Positions 7,696-16,125 of a stretch of 64,000 bases of DNA are shown here, one piece after another (the first letter of the stretch is position 1; each line of letters begins with the position of its first letter). The translations under genes and the position numbers were made by a program. The stretch lies in assembly GCF_039023475.1 (NCBI RefSeq), contig NZ_JBCHVB010000002.1, positions 558,001 to 622,000 of the forward strand, read 5' to 3'. Below the pieces are notes generated by a model, which worked only from the letters and a program-made list of their open reading frames with translations, was not told the DNA's origin and searched no databases. This DNA comes from Erwinia sp039023475 (GTDB lineage: Bacteria > Pseudomonadota > Gammaproteobacteria > Enterobacterales > Enterobacteriaceae).

Positions 7696-8375
7696 TCGCA
7701 TTAAACCACCTTTCCGTAGGTTATCAGGGCAGGGCGGTCACGCCCTGCCTTAACGGGGTATTCCAGCGTGGCTCGATGACCGCGCTGATTGGTGCAAATG
7801 GTTCAGGAAAATCCACGCTGCTGAAAACAGTGGCGGGTCTGATGCATCCGGTCAGTGGTTCGCTGAGTTTTTCAACGCAGCGGGCCAGTATGGCCTGGTT
7901 ACCACAACAGTCTGAAATTGAAAAAACATTCCCCGTCAGCGTCGTCGATTTAGTCGCGATGGGATGCTGGCAAAAATGCGGTTGGTTTGGTGGTATCACC
8001 CGTCAGATGCGGCAGAGCATTTTGGCTGCGCTGGAGAAGGTCAATATGCTGGCATTTGCATCGGCACAGCCAGGCACGCTTTCGGGCGGCCAGCTTCAGC
8101 GGGTCCTTTTTGCAAGGTTGCTGGTTCAGGAGGCTGAACTCCTGCTGCTTGATGAACCTTTTGCGGGCGTTGACAGCCAGACTACGGAATTGCTGCTGGC
8201 TCTGCTGGAAGAGCGTCACCGTGCGGGCTGTACCTTAATTGTCGTACTGCACGATATGCCAACAGTAGAGAAATATTTCCCCCAAAAGCTACGACTCAGT
8301 GCGACCCATACGGAGTGGTCCGGCGTAGAAAGTGCCGTTACGCAGCTTAATTTCTGCCACAGGCAGAAAGCATAA
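7692..8375 (+). CDS. Metal (Zn/Mn) ABC transporter ATP-binding protein
   Basis: The 227-residue ATPase has Walker A GANGSGKST, signature LSGGQLQRV, Walker B LLLLDEP and the switch His in VLHDM. It is of the ZnuC/MntB/YfeB type. The start at 7692 overlaps the small upstream ORF by ATGA; an in-frame ATG at 7677 has no better support. The permease begins with a 1-nt overlap (TAATG). The Zur-like box upstream says the substrate is zinc; without it manganese or iron would be equally possible. The operon is not the main znuABC arrangement, where znuA is divergent from znuCB, so it is probably an additional zinc uptake system. Confidence 0.88.
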   Translation: MIALNHLSVGYQGRAVTPCLNGVFQRGSMTALIGANGSGKSTLLKTVAGLMHPVSGSLSFSTQRASMAWLPQQSEIEKTFPVSVVDLVAMGCWQKCGWFGGITRQMRQSILAALEKVNMLAFASAQPGTLSGGQLQRVLFARLLVQEAELLLLDEPFAGVDSQTTELLLALLEERHRAGCTLIVVLHDMPTVEKYFPQKLRLSATHTEWSGVESAVTQLNFCHRQKA

Positions 8376-9247
8376 TGATCGCCTTACTGCATCCTTTCAT
8401 TGAATTTGGCTTTATGCGGCGTGCGCTGGTGGCCTGCGTGGCGCTGTCGCTGAGCGCCACGCCGCTGGGGATATTTCTTCTGTTGCGCAGAATGAGTCTT
8501 GTGGGTGATGCGCTCTCCCATGCGGTCCTGCCCGGTGCCGCCATCGGCTATCTTATTTCCGGCCTGTCGCTGGTCGCGATGGGGACGGGAGGCGTCATTG
8601 CGGGTCTCTCCGTGGCGCTGTTATCCGGTGCGGTGAGCCGCTACACGCCGCTGCGTGAAGATGCCAGCTTTGCCGGCTTTTATCTGGGCTCACTTGCCCT
8701 GGGCGTGACGCTGGTGTCTCTGCGGGGATCCAGCGTCGATCTTCTGCACGTCTTATTTGGCTCACTGCTGGCGGTGGATAACCCGTCCATTCTGCTGGTA
8801 AGCAGCATTGCTGCGTTTACGCTGCTGATGCTGGCGCTGATTTATCGTCCTCTGGTCATTGATGCTTTCGATCCCACGTTTTTACGGGCGCAAAGTCGCT
8901 GGGCTGCACCGCTGGTTCACGGCATTTTTCTGGTACTGGTCGTCATCAATCTGGTGGCTGGATTCCAGGTACTTGGCACGCTGATGTGTGTGGGGCTGAT
9001 GATGCTGCCCGCTGCGGCAGCCCGCTTCTGGAGTCCCCGACTGCCGGGCATGATCGGGGCGGCGATGCTGCTCGCGCTGCTCGCCAGCTTTAGCGGTCTG
9101 AGCGCCTCGTTTTATCTCTCGCTGCCCGCCGGTCCAGCCGTGGTACTGAGCGCGGCCATTCTGTTTTTTATCTCAATTTTATTCGGGCCGTGCGGCGGAA
9201 TTTGTCAACCGCGGGGCCTTTTGTCCGTTGGTAAGGAGAGAGTATGA
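8375..9247 (+). CDS. Metal (Zn/Mn) ABC transporter permease
   Basis: The 290-residue inner-membrane protein of the ABC-3 (ZnuB/MntC) permease family has about eight hydrophobic helices and the conserved GDALSHAVLPG segment that contacts the ATPase. It starts within the stop of the ATPase gene, and its own stop overlaps the start of the binding-protein gene (ATGA, 9244-9247), so the three genes form one translationally coupled unit. It brings zinc across the inner membrane, by inference from the Zur-like box. Confidence 0.9.
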   Translation: MIALLHPFIEFGFMRRALVACVALSLSATPLGIFLLLRRMSLVGDALSHAVLPGAAIGYLISGLSLVAMGTGGVIAGLSVALLSGAVSRYTPLREDASFAGFYLGSLALGVTLVSLRGSSVDLLHVLFGSLLAVDNPSILLVSSIAAFTLLMLALIYRPLVIDAFDPTFLRAQSRWAAPLVHGIFLVLVVINLVAGFQVLGTLMCVGLMMLPAAAARFWSPRLPGMIGAAMLLALLASFSGLSASFYLSLPAGPAVVLSAAILFFISILFGPCGGICQPRGLLSVGKERV

Positions 9248-10122
9248 AGAAGTTACCTGTTGCGCTGGCGCTGGCAGCCGTTTTAATCACGCCGGCAGTC
9301 ATGGCCAAAACCGTGGAAACGGTGGCCAGTTTTTCAGTGCTGGCTGATATCGTGAAGGAAGTAGGAGGCGATCATGTTGAGGTGAAAAGCCTGGTTGGCC
9401 CGAATGGCGATCCCCACAGTTTTGAACCCACGCCGCAGGATAGCCAGTCCCTGTCTGAAGCTGACGTGGTGTTTGTCAGCGGGCTTGGGCTGGAAGGCTG
9501 GATGGATCGCCTGATTAAAGCTTCAGGTTATAAAGGTCAGGTTATTGTCACCTCGCAGGGAATTGCCACCCGTTCAATGGAAGAGGACGGAGAAACCATT
9601 ACCGATCCGCACGCGTGGAACAGCATGAAGAACGGTGAGGTTTACGCCACTAACGTTATGAATGCGCTGATTGCAGCCGATCCTGACGATGCCGACTATT
9701 TCCGGCAGCACGGCTCGGCCTATATTGCCAGACTGAAAAAGCTCGATGCCTGGGCGCAGAAAAGCTTTGCCGCCATTCCACAGGAGAAGCGCAAAGTGCT
9801 GACCAGCCATGACGCTTTCGGCTATTTTGGCCAGCGCTATGGGGTCAGTTTTATGTCGCCGGTCGGGTTTTCAACCGAGTCAGAGGCGAGCGCTGCCGAC
9901 GTTGCAGGGCTGATCAACCAGCTTAAAGAAACGCATATTCACAGCTATTTTATTGAAAATCAGACCGATCCCCGGCTGATCAAACAGATCGCCTCCGCGG
10001 CAGGCGCCAAACCCGGTGGCGAACTTTATCCGGAAGCCCTGACCAAAAAGGGCGGTCCTGCTGACAGCTACGTGGCAGCCTTTACCCATAACGTCAATGT
10101 GATGGTCGCTGGTATGAAATAG
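9244..10122 (+). CDS. Periplasmic metal-binding protein (cluster A-I, ZnuA/AztC type)
   Basis: The 292-residue protein has a Sec signal peptide (residues 1-21, cleavage after VMA) and two lobes joined by a long helix. Metal ligands typical of cluster A-I proteins are seen in DPHSFEP (His), TDPHAWN (His), TSHDAFGYF (His) and ENQTDPR (Asp). The charged His-rich loop of classic ZnuA is missing (only a short MEEDGE stretch), as in YfeA/AztC-type proteins. It delivers metal, probably zinc, to the permease. A terminator follows immediately. Confidence 0.9.
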   Translation: MKKLPVALALAAVLITPAVMAKTVETVASFSVLADIVKEVGGDHVEVKSLVGPNGDPHSFEPTPQDSQSLSEADVVFVSGLGLEGWMDRLIKASGYKGQVIVTSQGIATRSMEEDGETITDPHAWNSMKNGEVYATNVMNALIAADPDDADYFRQHGSAYIARLKKLDAWAQKSFAAIPQEKRKVLTSHDAFGYFGQRYGVSFMSPVGFSTESEASAADVAGLINQLKETHIHSYFIENQTDPRLIKQIASAAGAKPGGELYPEALTKKGGPADSYVAAFTHNVNVMVAGMK

Positions 10123-10133
10123 CAAACTCCTCT

Positions 10134-10158
10134 GGCTGCCTTTCGGGCGGCCTTTTTT
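10134..10158 (+). terminator. Terminator of the zinc ABC operon
   Basis: GGCTGCC and GGCGGCC pair over 7 bp (one G-U) around a 5-nt loop, followed by six T. It starts 11 bp after the binding-protein stop codon. Confidence 0.88.
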
Positions 10159-10167
10159 CTTACTGGC

Positions 10168-10198
10168 AAAAAAAGGGTCATCCTGAGATGACCCTTTT
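10168..10198 (-). terminator. Terminator of rpmE2-rpmJ2
   Basis: A 12-bp perfect stem (AAAAGGGTCATC and its complement) with a CTGA loop is followed on the minus strand by a run of T. It ends the convergent rpmE2-rpmJ2 transcript 18 bp after the rpmJ2 stop. Confidence 0.88.
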
Positions 10199-10215
10199 AT
10201 GACTTAACAGCCAGC

Positions 10216-10356
10216 TTACCGCTTTTTCTTTTTGCCCTGAACCGCCTTAAAGCGCGGGTTACTTTTGCAGATGACATAAACACGTCCTTTTCGGCGGACG
10301 ATTTTACAATCTTTATGGCGCTTTTTGGCGGAGGCCAGCGAGCTTAATACCTGCAT
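10216..10356 (-). CDS. rpmJ2: Alternative 50S ribosomal protein L36 (zinc-independent)
   Basis: The 46-residue protein matches E. coli YkgO: MQVLSSLASAKKRHKDC at the start, VYVICKSNPRFKAVQG in the middle and the lysine-rich end KKKKR. The zinc ribbon (CxxC...C...H) of the housekeeping L36 is broken; only two cysteines remain. Such C-minus paralogues replace the zinc-containing form under zinc starvation and so free zinc. It follows rpmE2 after 9 bp in the same operon under the Zur-like box. It was found by translating the minus strand. Confidence 0.95.
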   Translation of the reverse strand: MQVLSSLASAKKRHKDCKIVRRKGRVYVICKSNPRFKAVQGKKKKR

Positions 10357-10365
10357 GACGGCTCC

Positions 10366-10623
10366 TTACTTATTTTGTGAGAAAAAACGGCCAAAACGCT
10401 GGTTAAACCGGTGAGCGCTGCCTTCTTTAGCAAACTCTTTCTGTTTACCGGTGTAATAAGGATGCGACGCTGATGATACGTCCAGCGCGACGTAGGGCAG
10501 CGTTTTGCCTTCAAGCTCAACGGTGCGATCCGTTTTGATGGTGGAGCCGGTAATAAAATAGGTATCTGCGCTGGTATCGTGGAATGCCACGCAACGGTAT
10601 GCCGGATGGATGCCCTGTTTCAT
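10366..10623 (-). CDS. rpmE2: Alternative 50S ribosomal protein L31 type B (zinc-independent)
   Basis: The 85-residue protein is L31 type B (YkgM): MKQGIHPAYRCVAFHD, then SASHPYYTGKQ and the C-terminal RFNQRFGRF. The CxxC motifs of housekeeping L31 are absent, so it needs no zinc. In E. coli and many bacteria its gene is repressed by Zur; here a Zur-like box lies 22 bp upstream of the start. It is the first gene of a two-gene operon with rpmJ2. Confidence 0.96.
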   Translation of the reverse strand: MKQGIHPAYRCVAFHDTSADTYFITGSTIKTDRTVELEGKTLPYVALDVSSASHPYYTGKQKEFAKEGSAHRFNQRFGRFFSQNK

Positions 10624-10644
10624 AAATCCTCGCTATAAAAGATA

Positions 10645-10659
10645 TGTTATAACATAACA
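10645..10659. promoter_or_regulatory. Zur-like operator of rpmE2-rpmJ2
   Basis: TGTTATAACATAACA is the exact reverse complement of the box at 7532-7546 and differs at one base from the Zur core consensus. Similarity between the two sites continues for several bases on one flank (AATTA/AATTAC then CTATA or TATAG-like), so they may descend from one promoter. Confidence 0.82.
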
Positions 10660-10722
10660 ATTACTATACGCCTGAGCTGGATGGATTGCAAACAGGTAAA
10701 GCAGGGGACGCTGACAGCAGGC

Positions 10723-10751
10723 AAAAAAAGAGGCCGCACAAGGCGACCTCT
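10723..10751 (-). terminator. Terminator of acrAB
   Basis: On the minus strand GAGGTCGC and GCGGCCTC pair (with one or two G-U) around a short loop and are followed by seven T. It lies 22 bp after the acrB stop. Confidence 0.88.
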
Positions 10752-10772
10752 TCAGCTTACTTTCCGCAGCAT

Positions 10773-13700
10773 TTACTGCTGGTGGTGTTCCACCGGATGG
10801 TTATCTTCCAGCTCTTCTTTATTCTTACTGAAGCGGCGGCGAACCACCACAAAGAAGACAGGCACGAAGAAGATTGCCAGCACGGTCGCCGTGACCATGC
10901 CGCCCATCACGCCAGTACCTACCGCGTTCTGTGCGCCGGAACCGGCACCCGTACTGATCGTCAGCGGCAGTACGCCGAGGATAAAGGCCAGCGAGGTCAT
11001 CAGAATCGGACGCAGACGCATACGTACCGCCTCAAGCGTTGACTCTACCAGCCCTTTACCTTCTTTCTCCATCAGGTCCTTGGCGAATTCCACAATCAGG
11101 ATTGCGTTCTTCGCCGATAGTCCAATGGTTGTCAGCAGGCCCACCACAAAGTAAACGTCGTTGCTGAGGCCACGAAGCGTGGTAAAGATCAGCGCCCCGA
11201 TAACGCCCAGCGGTACCACCAGCATAACCGCGAACGGAATAGACCAGCTCTCATAGAGCGCGGCCAGACAGAGGAAGACCACGATCAGCGAGATGGCATA
11301 GAGCGCCGGAGCCTGGTTCCCGGAGAGGCGTTCCTGGTAGGACATGCCGGTCCAGTCGTAGCCGATGCCCTGTGGAAGCTTGGAAGCCAGCTGTTCCATC
11401 AGGTCCATTGCTTCACCGGAACTTTTACCCGGGGCAGCCTGGCCAAGGATCTCCATGGCCGGTAACCCGTTATAGCGTTCCAGACGCGGCGAACCGTACT
11501 GCCATTCGGCGCTGGAGAAGGCGGTGAAGGGCACCATTTCGCCGTTTGAGGCGCGAACGAACCATTTACCCACATCTTCCGGCAGCATACGGGAAGTGGC
11601 TTTGCCCATGACGTACACTTTTTTCACGCGGCCACGGTCAATAAAGTCATTGACGTAGGAGCCACCCCAGGCGGAAGCGATGGTGGTATTGATGTCGGAG
11701 ATAGAAACGCCAAGCGCGCTGGCTTTCTCCTGATCAATCATCAGCCTGTACTGCGGCGTATCCTCAAGACCGTTCGGCCTGACGCCGACCAGCGTATCCG
11801 GATGCTGCGCCACCATACCGAGCAGCTGATTACGTGCCTGCGTGAGGGCATCATGCCCCAGGTTGGCCTGGTCTATCAGCTCAAAGTCAAACCCTGTGGC
11901 GTTACCCAGTTCGATAATTGCCGGCAGGTTGAACGGGATGACCATCGCATCTTTAATGGCGCCAAATGCCTGCATGGCACGACCGGCAATCCCGTCAACT
12001 TTGTTCTCTGAACCGCTACGTTCGTCCCAGGGTTTAAGGCTGACGAAGGCGATACCGGTGTTCTGACCGCGACCAGCGAAGCCGAAGCCGTTAACGGTAA
12101 AGACCGACTGGACGTTAGCTTTTTCCTTGGTCAGGAAGTAATCCGTCACGTCATCAAGCACTTTCTGAGTACGGCCCTGCGTGGCACCGGCCGGTAACTG
12201 CGCCTGCGCCAGCAGCAGCCCCTGATCCTCTTCCGGCAGGAAGGCGGTTGGCAGTTTCAGGAACAGCCAGGCCATACCGACCACGATCACCAGATAGATA
12301 ACCAGATAACGGCCAGTACTGCGGATAATGTGGCCAACGCTATCCGTATAGTGGTTTGTACTCTTGTCAAACATGCGGTTGAACCAGCCAAAGAAACCGG
12401 TGGTTTTACCGTGATCGCCTTTTTTAATCGGTTTGAGCATGGTGGCGCAGAGTGCTGGGGTCAGCACCAGAGCCACAATTACCGACAGCACCATGGCGGA
12501 AACGATGGTAATGGAGAACTGACGATAGATAACCCCGGTCGATCCGCCGAAGAAGGCCATCGGGATAAATACCGCAGAAAGCACCATCGCGATACCAACC
12601 AGCGCGCCCTGAATCTGATCCATCGACTTGCGGGTGGCTTCCTTCGGCGGGAGTCCTTCTTCCGCCATCACGCGCTCGACGTTCTCGACCACGACGATAG
12701 CATCATCCACCAACAAGCCTATCGCCAGCACCATGCCGAACATGGTTAACGTGTTTATCGAGTAACCGAAGGCGTTAATAATGGCAAAGGTACCAAGCAG
12801 AACTACCGGCACCGCAATCGTTGGGATTAGCGTGGCGCGGAAGTTTTGCAGGAACAGGTACATTACGATGAACACCAGCACAATCGCCTCAAGAAGGGTT
12901 TTCACCACTTCCATGATGGAGATTTTAACGAACGGCGTCGTATCGTAAGGGTAAACTACCTTCATCCCACCAGGGAAAAAGGGTTCCAGCTTCGTCAGCT
13001 CGGCTTTTACCGCAGCTGCGGTATCCAGCGCGTTGGCGCCCGTTGCCAGCTTAATGCCGATCCCGGAGGCCGGTTTACCGTTGAAGCGGGCAATGATTTC
13101 ATAGTTCTCACCGCCCAGCTCAATCTTAGCCACATCTTTGAGCAGGACACGTGAGCCATCAGCGTTCACCTTCAACAATATCTTGCCGAACTCGTCGGTT
13201 GAAGTCAGACGCGTCTGCGCAATGATCGAGGCGTTAAGCTGCTGGCCTGGCACCGGCGGCGTACCGCCCAGCTGACCCGCCGCAACCTGGGCGTTTTGCG
13301 TGGAAATGGCGTTGATGACATCAACCGGCGTCAGCTGGAAGTTATTCAGCTTGTGCGGATCCATCCAGATACGCATCGCGTACTGCGCACCGAAGATCTG
13401 GGTATCACCCACGCCGGGCGTACGGCTGATGGGGTCCTTGATATTCGAGGCCACGTAGTCCGAGATATCATTCTGCGTCATGCTGCCGTCATCGCTGACG
13501 AAACCCGCCACCATCAGGAAGCTGCTGGAGGATTTTTGTACCTGAATCCCCTGCTGCTGCACTTCCTGCGGTAATAACGGCGTGGCAAGCTGCAGTTTGT
13601 TCTGCACCTGAACCTGGGCAATATCCGGATCGGTGCCGGACTCAAAGCTCAGGGTAAGCTGTAACGAACCGGATGAATCGCTGCTCGATGACATGTACAT

Positions 13701-13925
13701 CAGGCCATCGATACCGTTCATGTTTTGCTCAATAACCTGGGTTACTGAATCCTGTAGCGTTTTCGCATCCGCACCCGGGTAGTTGGCCTGGATCTGAACT
13801 GCCGTTGGCGCAACATTGGGATATTGCTCAATCGGCAGCTTTAAGATCGACAGCACGCCCGCCAGCATGATGATGATGGCGATAACCCACGCAAAAATCG
13901 GGCGATCGATAAAGTACTTAGCCAT
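10773..13925 (-). CDS. acrB: RND multidrug efflux transporter AcrB
   Basis: The 1050-residue inner-membrane RND pump has the usual length. The N-terminal MAKYFIDRPIFAWVIAI helix is present, with twelve membrane helices in two repeats and two large periplasmic loops. Proton-relay aspartates in helix 4 are found in GLLVDDAIVVVENVERVM. AcrB trimers take up drugs, bile salts and dyes from the periplasm and export them through AcrA and TolC by proton antiport. It is second in the acrAB operon, 17 bp after acrA. Confidence 0.97.
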   Translation of the reverse strand: MAKYFIDRPIFAWVIAIIIMLAGVLSILKLPIEQYPNVAPTAVQIQANYPGADAKTLQDSVTQVIEQNMNGIDGLMYMSSSSDSSGSLQLTLSFESGTDPDIAQVQVQNKLQLATPLLPQEVQQQGIQVQKSSSSFLMVAGFVSDDGSMTQNDISDYVASNIKDPISRTPGVGDTQIFGAQYAMRIWMDPHKLNNFQLTPVDVINAISTQNAQVAAGQLGGTPPVPGQQLNASIIAQTRLTSTDEFGKILLKVNADGSRVLLKDVAKIELGGENYEIIARFNGKPASGIGIKLATGANALDTAAAVKAELTKLEPFFPGGMKVVYPYDTTPFVKISIMEVVKTLLEAIVLVFIVMYLFLQNFRATLIPTIAVPVVLLGTFAIINAFGYSINTLTMFGMVLAIGLLVDDAIVVVENVERVMAEEGLPPKEATRKSMDQIQGALVGIAMVLSAVFIPMAFFGGSTGVIYRQFSITIVSAMVLSVIVALVLTPALCATMLKPIKKGDHGKTTGFFGWFNRMFDKSTNHYTDSVGHIIRSTGRYLVIYLVIVVGMAWLFLKLPTAFLPEEDQGLLLAQAQLPAGATQGRTQKVLDDVTDYFLTKEKANVQSVFTVNGFGFAGRGQNTGIAFVSLKPWDERSGSENKVDGIAGRAMQAFGAIKDAMVIPFNLPAIIELGNATGFDFELIDQANLGHDALTQARNQLLGMVAQHPDTLVGVRPNGLEDTPQYRLMIDQEKASALGVSISDINTTIASAWGGSYVNDFIDRGRVKKVYVMGKATSRMLPEDVGKWFVRASNGEMVPFTAFSSAEWQYGSPRLERYNGLPAMEILGQAAPGKSSGEAMDLMEQLASKLPQGIGYDWTGMSYQERLSGNQAPALYAISLIVVFLCLAALYESWSIPFAVMLVVPLGVIGALIFTTLRGLSNDVYFVVGLLTTIGLSAKNAILIVEFAKDLMEKEGKGLVESTLEAVRMRLRPILMTSLAFILGVLPLTISTGAGSGAQNAVGTGVMGGMVTATVLAIFFVPVFFVVVRRRFSKNKEELEDNHPVEHHQQ

Positions 13926-13942
13926 GTATCAGCGGCTCCTGT

Positions 13943-15127
13943 TTAAGACTTCGTTTGTTCAGTCTTCGCCTTGTCGGCGTCGTCTGCACTGACTTCTTCT
14001 GGGGTCACCTGGGCGCCCTTTTTCGCACGCTGAAGGCCAACGGTAATCACTTTGTCACCTTCCTTCAGCCCGTCAGTAACCAGCCACTTGTCGCCGATGG
14101 CGCGGTCTGCCGTGATATTACGCACATCCACTTTGTTATCGGCGCCAACAACCATGGCGGAAGCCTGGCCGGTAGGCGTACGGGTAACAGCCTGCTGTGG
14201 TACCAGCAACGCGCTTGGGTTGGTGCCTTCTTCAAGGCGGGCACGGACGAACATGCCAGGCAGCAGGGTATGGTCAGGGTTAGGGAAAATCGCACGCAGC
14301 GTAATGGAGCCGGTGGTTTCATCCACGGAAACGTCAGAAAATTCTAATGTTCCGGTCTGCTGATATTCACTACCATCTTCTAACAGCAGCTTAATCTGCG
14401 CTTTGCCGTCAGTCTGTTGCAGCTTGCCCGACTTCAGCTCTGAACGCAGGCGAAGAAATTCGTCGCTTGACTGAGTGACGTCAACATAGATGGGATCGAA
14501 CTGCTGCACGGTCGCCAGCGCCGTCGCCTGACCGCTCTGCACCAGTGCGCCTTCCGTCACCGAGGATTTACCAATACGACCGCTGATGGGCGAGGTCACT
14601 TTGGTATAGGCCAGGTTAATACGCGCAGTCTCTACGTTAGCTTTGGCAACCTGCACGGCCGCAGCCGTCTGGCCCTGATCCGCCATCGCCTGGTCGTAGT
14701 CCTGCTGGCTGATATACCTGGTGCCCAGCAGAGGTTTGTAACGCTTCACGGTAAGTGCGGCAATCTGAGCATTAGCCTGTGCCTGTGCCAGGTCGCCTTT
14801 GGCGCTGTCATAGGTGGCCTGATAGGTGGCAGGGTCGATCTGATAAAGCGACTGCCCCGCTTCAACATCACTCCCCTCAACGAAATTGCGCTTCAAAATT
14901 ATGCCCGAAACCTGAGGGCGAACTTCAGCAATACGGAATGATGAGGTGCGACCCGGAAGATCGGTGGTGACTTTTAACGGAGCGCTTTTCAGCGTGACAA
15001 CGCCCACTTCAGGCGCTTTCTGCTGTCCACCCTGTTGGGCTTCTTTATTATCACATCCTGTTAGCACTAAGCTGCCTGAAAGCAGCAGAACGGCCGCCAG
15101 AGGCGTTAACCCTCTGTTTTTGTTCAT
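13943..15127 (-). CDS. acrA: Multidrug efflux periplasmic adaptor AcrA
   Basis: The 394-residue membrane-fusion lipoprotein has a signal peptide ending in lipobox LTGC (Cys25). It continues with a barrel-sandwich/lipoyl domain, an alpha-helical hairpin (residues about 100-170, rich in Ala/Gln) and a beta-barrel, and ends in a charged tail. It connects AcrB to TolC. The gene is divergent from acrR; the intergenic 140 bp hold the AcrR palindrome. Confidence 0.97.
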   Translation of the reverse strand: MNKNRGLTPLAAVLLLSGSLVLTGCDNKEAQQGGQQKAPEVGVVTLKSAPLKVTTDLPGRTSSFRIAEVRPQVSGIILKRNFVEGSDVEAGQSLYQIDPATYQATYDSAKGDLAQAQANAQIAALTVKRYKPLLGTRYISQQDYDQAMADQGQTAAAVQVAKANVETARINLAYTKVTSPISGRIGKSSVTEGALVQSGQATALATVQQFDPIYVDVTQSSDEFLRLRSELKSGKLQQTDGKAQIKLLLEDGSEYQQTGTLEFSDVSVDETTGSITLRAIFPNPDHTLLPGMFVRARLEEGTNPSALLVPQQAVTRTPTGQASAMVVGADNKVDVRNITADRAIGDKWLVTDGLKEGDKVITVGLQRAKKGAQVTPEEVSADDADKAKTEQTKS

Positions 15128-15215
15128 AAATAAACCTCGAGTGTCCGATATCGATTGTTCAATGGATCACAAACCCATAAACCCATTGCTGCGTTTAAAT
15201 TATGGTCGTGCTATG

Positions 15216-15241
15216 TTACATACATTCGCAAATGTATGTAA
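15216..15241. promoter_or_regulatory. AcrR operator
   Basis: Perfect 11-bp arms, TTACATACATT and AATGTATGTAA, are separated by 4 bp. This is almost the same as the E. coli AcrR operator (24-bp palindrome between acrA and acrR). AcrR dimers bound here repress acrAB and acrR until a drug ligand releases them. Confidence 0.93.
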
Positions 15242-15267
15242 GTCTGCCCTTTTGTAAAAATCACCCT

Positions 15268-15287
15268 ATGGCACGAAAAACCAAACA
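15268..15287. promoter_or_regulatory. MarA/SoxS/Rob box-like sequence at the acrR start codon
   Basis: The first 20 bp of acrR (ATGGCAC...ACCAAACA) fit the degenerate mar/sox/rob consensus AYNGCACNNWNNRYYAAAYN at every fixed position. acrAB is a known MarA/SoxS/Rob target, so a box in this place, about 140 bp upstream of the acrA start, is plausible. The bases are also constrained by coding for MARKTKQ, so the match is not independent evidence. Confidence 0.45.
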
Positions 15288-15906
15288 ACAGGCGTTAGAA
15301 ACGCGAAATCACATCATTGATGCCGCAATAGAACGCTTTTCGGAACACGGCGTGTCGAAAACGTCCCTTGCCGATATCGCGGCCGCTGCAGGCGTAACGC
15401 GGGGTGCGATTTACTGGCATTTCAAAAATAAAAGCGATCTGCTCAATGAGATCTGGGCCCTGAGCGAATCCGGGCTGGAAGATTTAAAGCATGAGTATCA
15501 GTTAAAATATCCTTCCGATCCACTCTCCATTCTGCGGGCTTTGCTGGTCTATGTACTTGAAGCCACCGTAAGAGACCCGCGCAGGCGTTCGCTGATGGAA
15601 ATTTTTTTCCATAAGTGTGAATTTGTGGGGGAGGTCGCGCCGTTACAGCTGATGCAGCAAACGCTGTTTCTGGAGTGCTACGATAAAATTGAAGAGGTTC
15701 TGAGAGAGTGTATCACCTGCGGGCAGCTGCCGGCCGACCTTGATACGCGCCGCACGGCAGTGGTAATGCGCGGTTATATCACCGGCATTATGGAGAACTG
15801 GTTATTTATGCCGGATATCTACGATCTGGCAACCGAGGCCCCGCCGCTGGTGGAAGTCCTGATAGATATGCTCAAGCATGGAAAGACGCTCCGCAAGGCT
15901 CAATGA
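15268..15906 (+). CDS. acrR: TetR-family repressor of the acrAB operon
   Basis: The 212-residue TetR-type regulator has an N-terminal helix-turn-helix (residues about 25-50, TSLADIAAAAGVTRGAIYWHFKNKSDL) and a C-terminal ligand-binding domain. The start at 15268 (MARKTKQQALETR) agrees with E. coli AcrR. Longer in-frame starts from 15202 run through the operator and are not credible. It represses acrAB and itself through the palindrome at 15216-15241. Confidence 0.96.
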   Translation: MARKTKQQALETRNHIIDAAIERFSEHGVSKTSLADIAAAAGVTRGAIYWHFKNKSDLLNEIWALSESGLEDLKHEYQLKYPSDPLSILRALLVYVLEATVRDPRRRSLMEIFFHKCEFVGEVAPLQLMQQTLFLECYDKIEEVLRECITCGQLPADLDTRRTAVVMRGYITGIMENWLFMPDIYDLATEAPPLVEVLIDMLKHGKTLRKAQ

Positions 15907-15910
15907 CGTC

Positions 15911-15933
15911 ACGCCGGATGCTTACTCCGGCGT
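15911..15933 (+). terminator. Possible terminator of acrR overlapping the rsmS 3' end
   Basis: Arms ACGCCGGA and TCCGGCGT (8 bp) surround a 7-nt loop that contains the rsmS stop codon; the T-tract (ATTGATTTTCTT) is interrupted. It could serve both convergent genes. Confidence 0.5.
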
Positions 15934-16071
15934 ATTGATTTTCTTCTCAAAGTCTTTTTGTACGATCGCCAGCGCGGCAAGCACCGTTTGCGGCGGGATC
16001 CGGTTTTCTTCCAGCAGCATTATGAGATCGACGGCCAGTTTCACTTCTTCAGATGCGGTTTCCAGCGACAT
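15922..16071 (-). CDS. rsmS: RsmS (YbaM), small regulatory protein
   Basis: The 49-residue protein was found by translating the minus strand: MSLETASEEVKLAVDLIMLL, then EENRIPP and AIVQKDFEKK. It matches E. coli YbaM, the DUF2496 family; the Pectobacterium homologue RsmS regulates secondary metabolism. Its usual place is between mscK and priC; mscK is missing here, so it sits directly after acrR, convergent with it. The Shine-Dalgarno GGAGGAAAGG precedes the ATG. Confidence 0.9.
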   Translation of the reverse strand: MSLETASEEVKLAVDLIMLLEENRIPPQTVLAALAIVQKDFEKKINTPE

Positions 16072-16125
16072 CCTTTCCTCCTTCTTCTGGGTTTTCAGCA
16101 GGGTTTTAGCGGGAGGAGACGCGGA

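Noticed and set aside
15190..15215. Possible mar box around GCACGACC between acrA and acrR
   Set aside because: The GCAC half fits, but the AAA block is shifted by two to three bases from the consensus; the acrR-start match is better.
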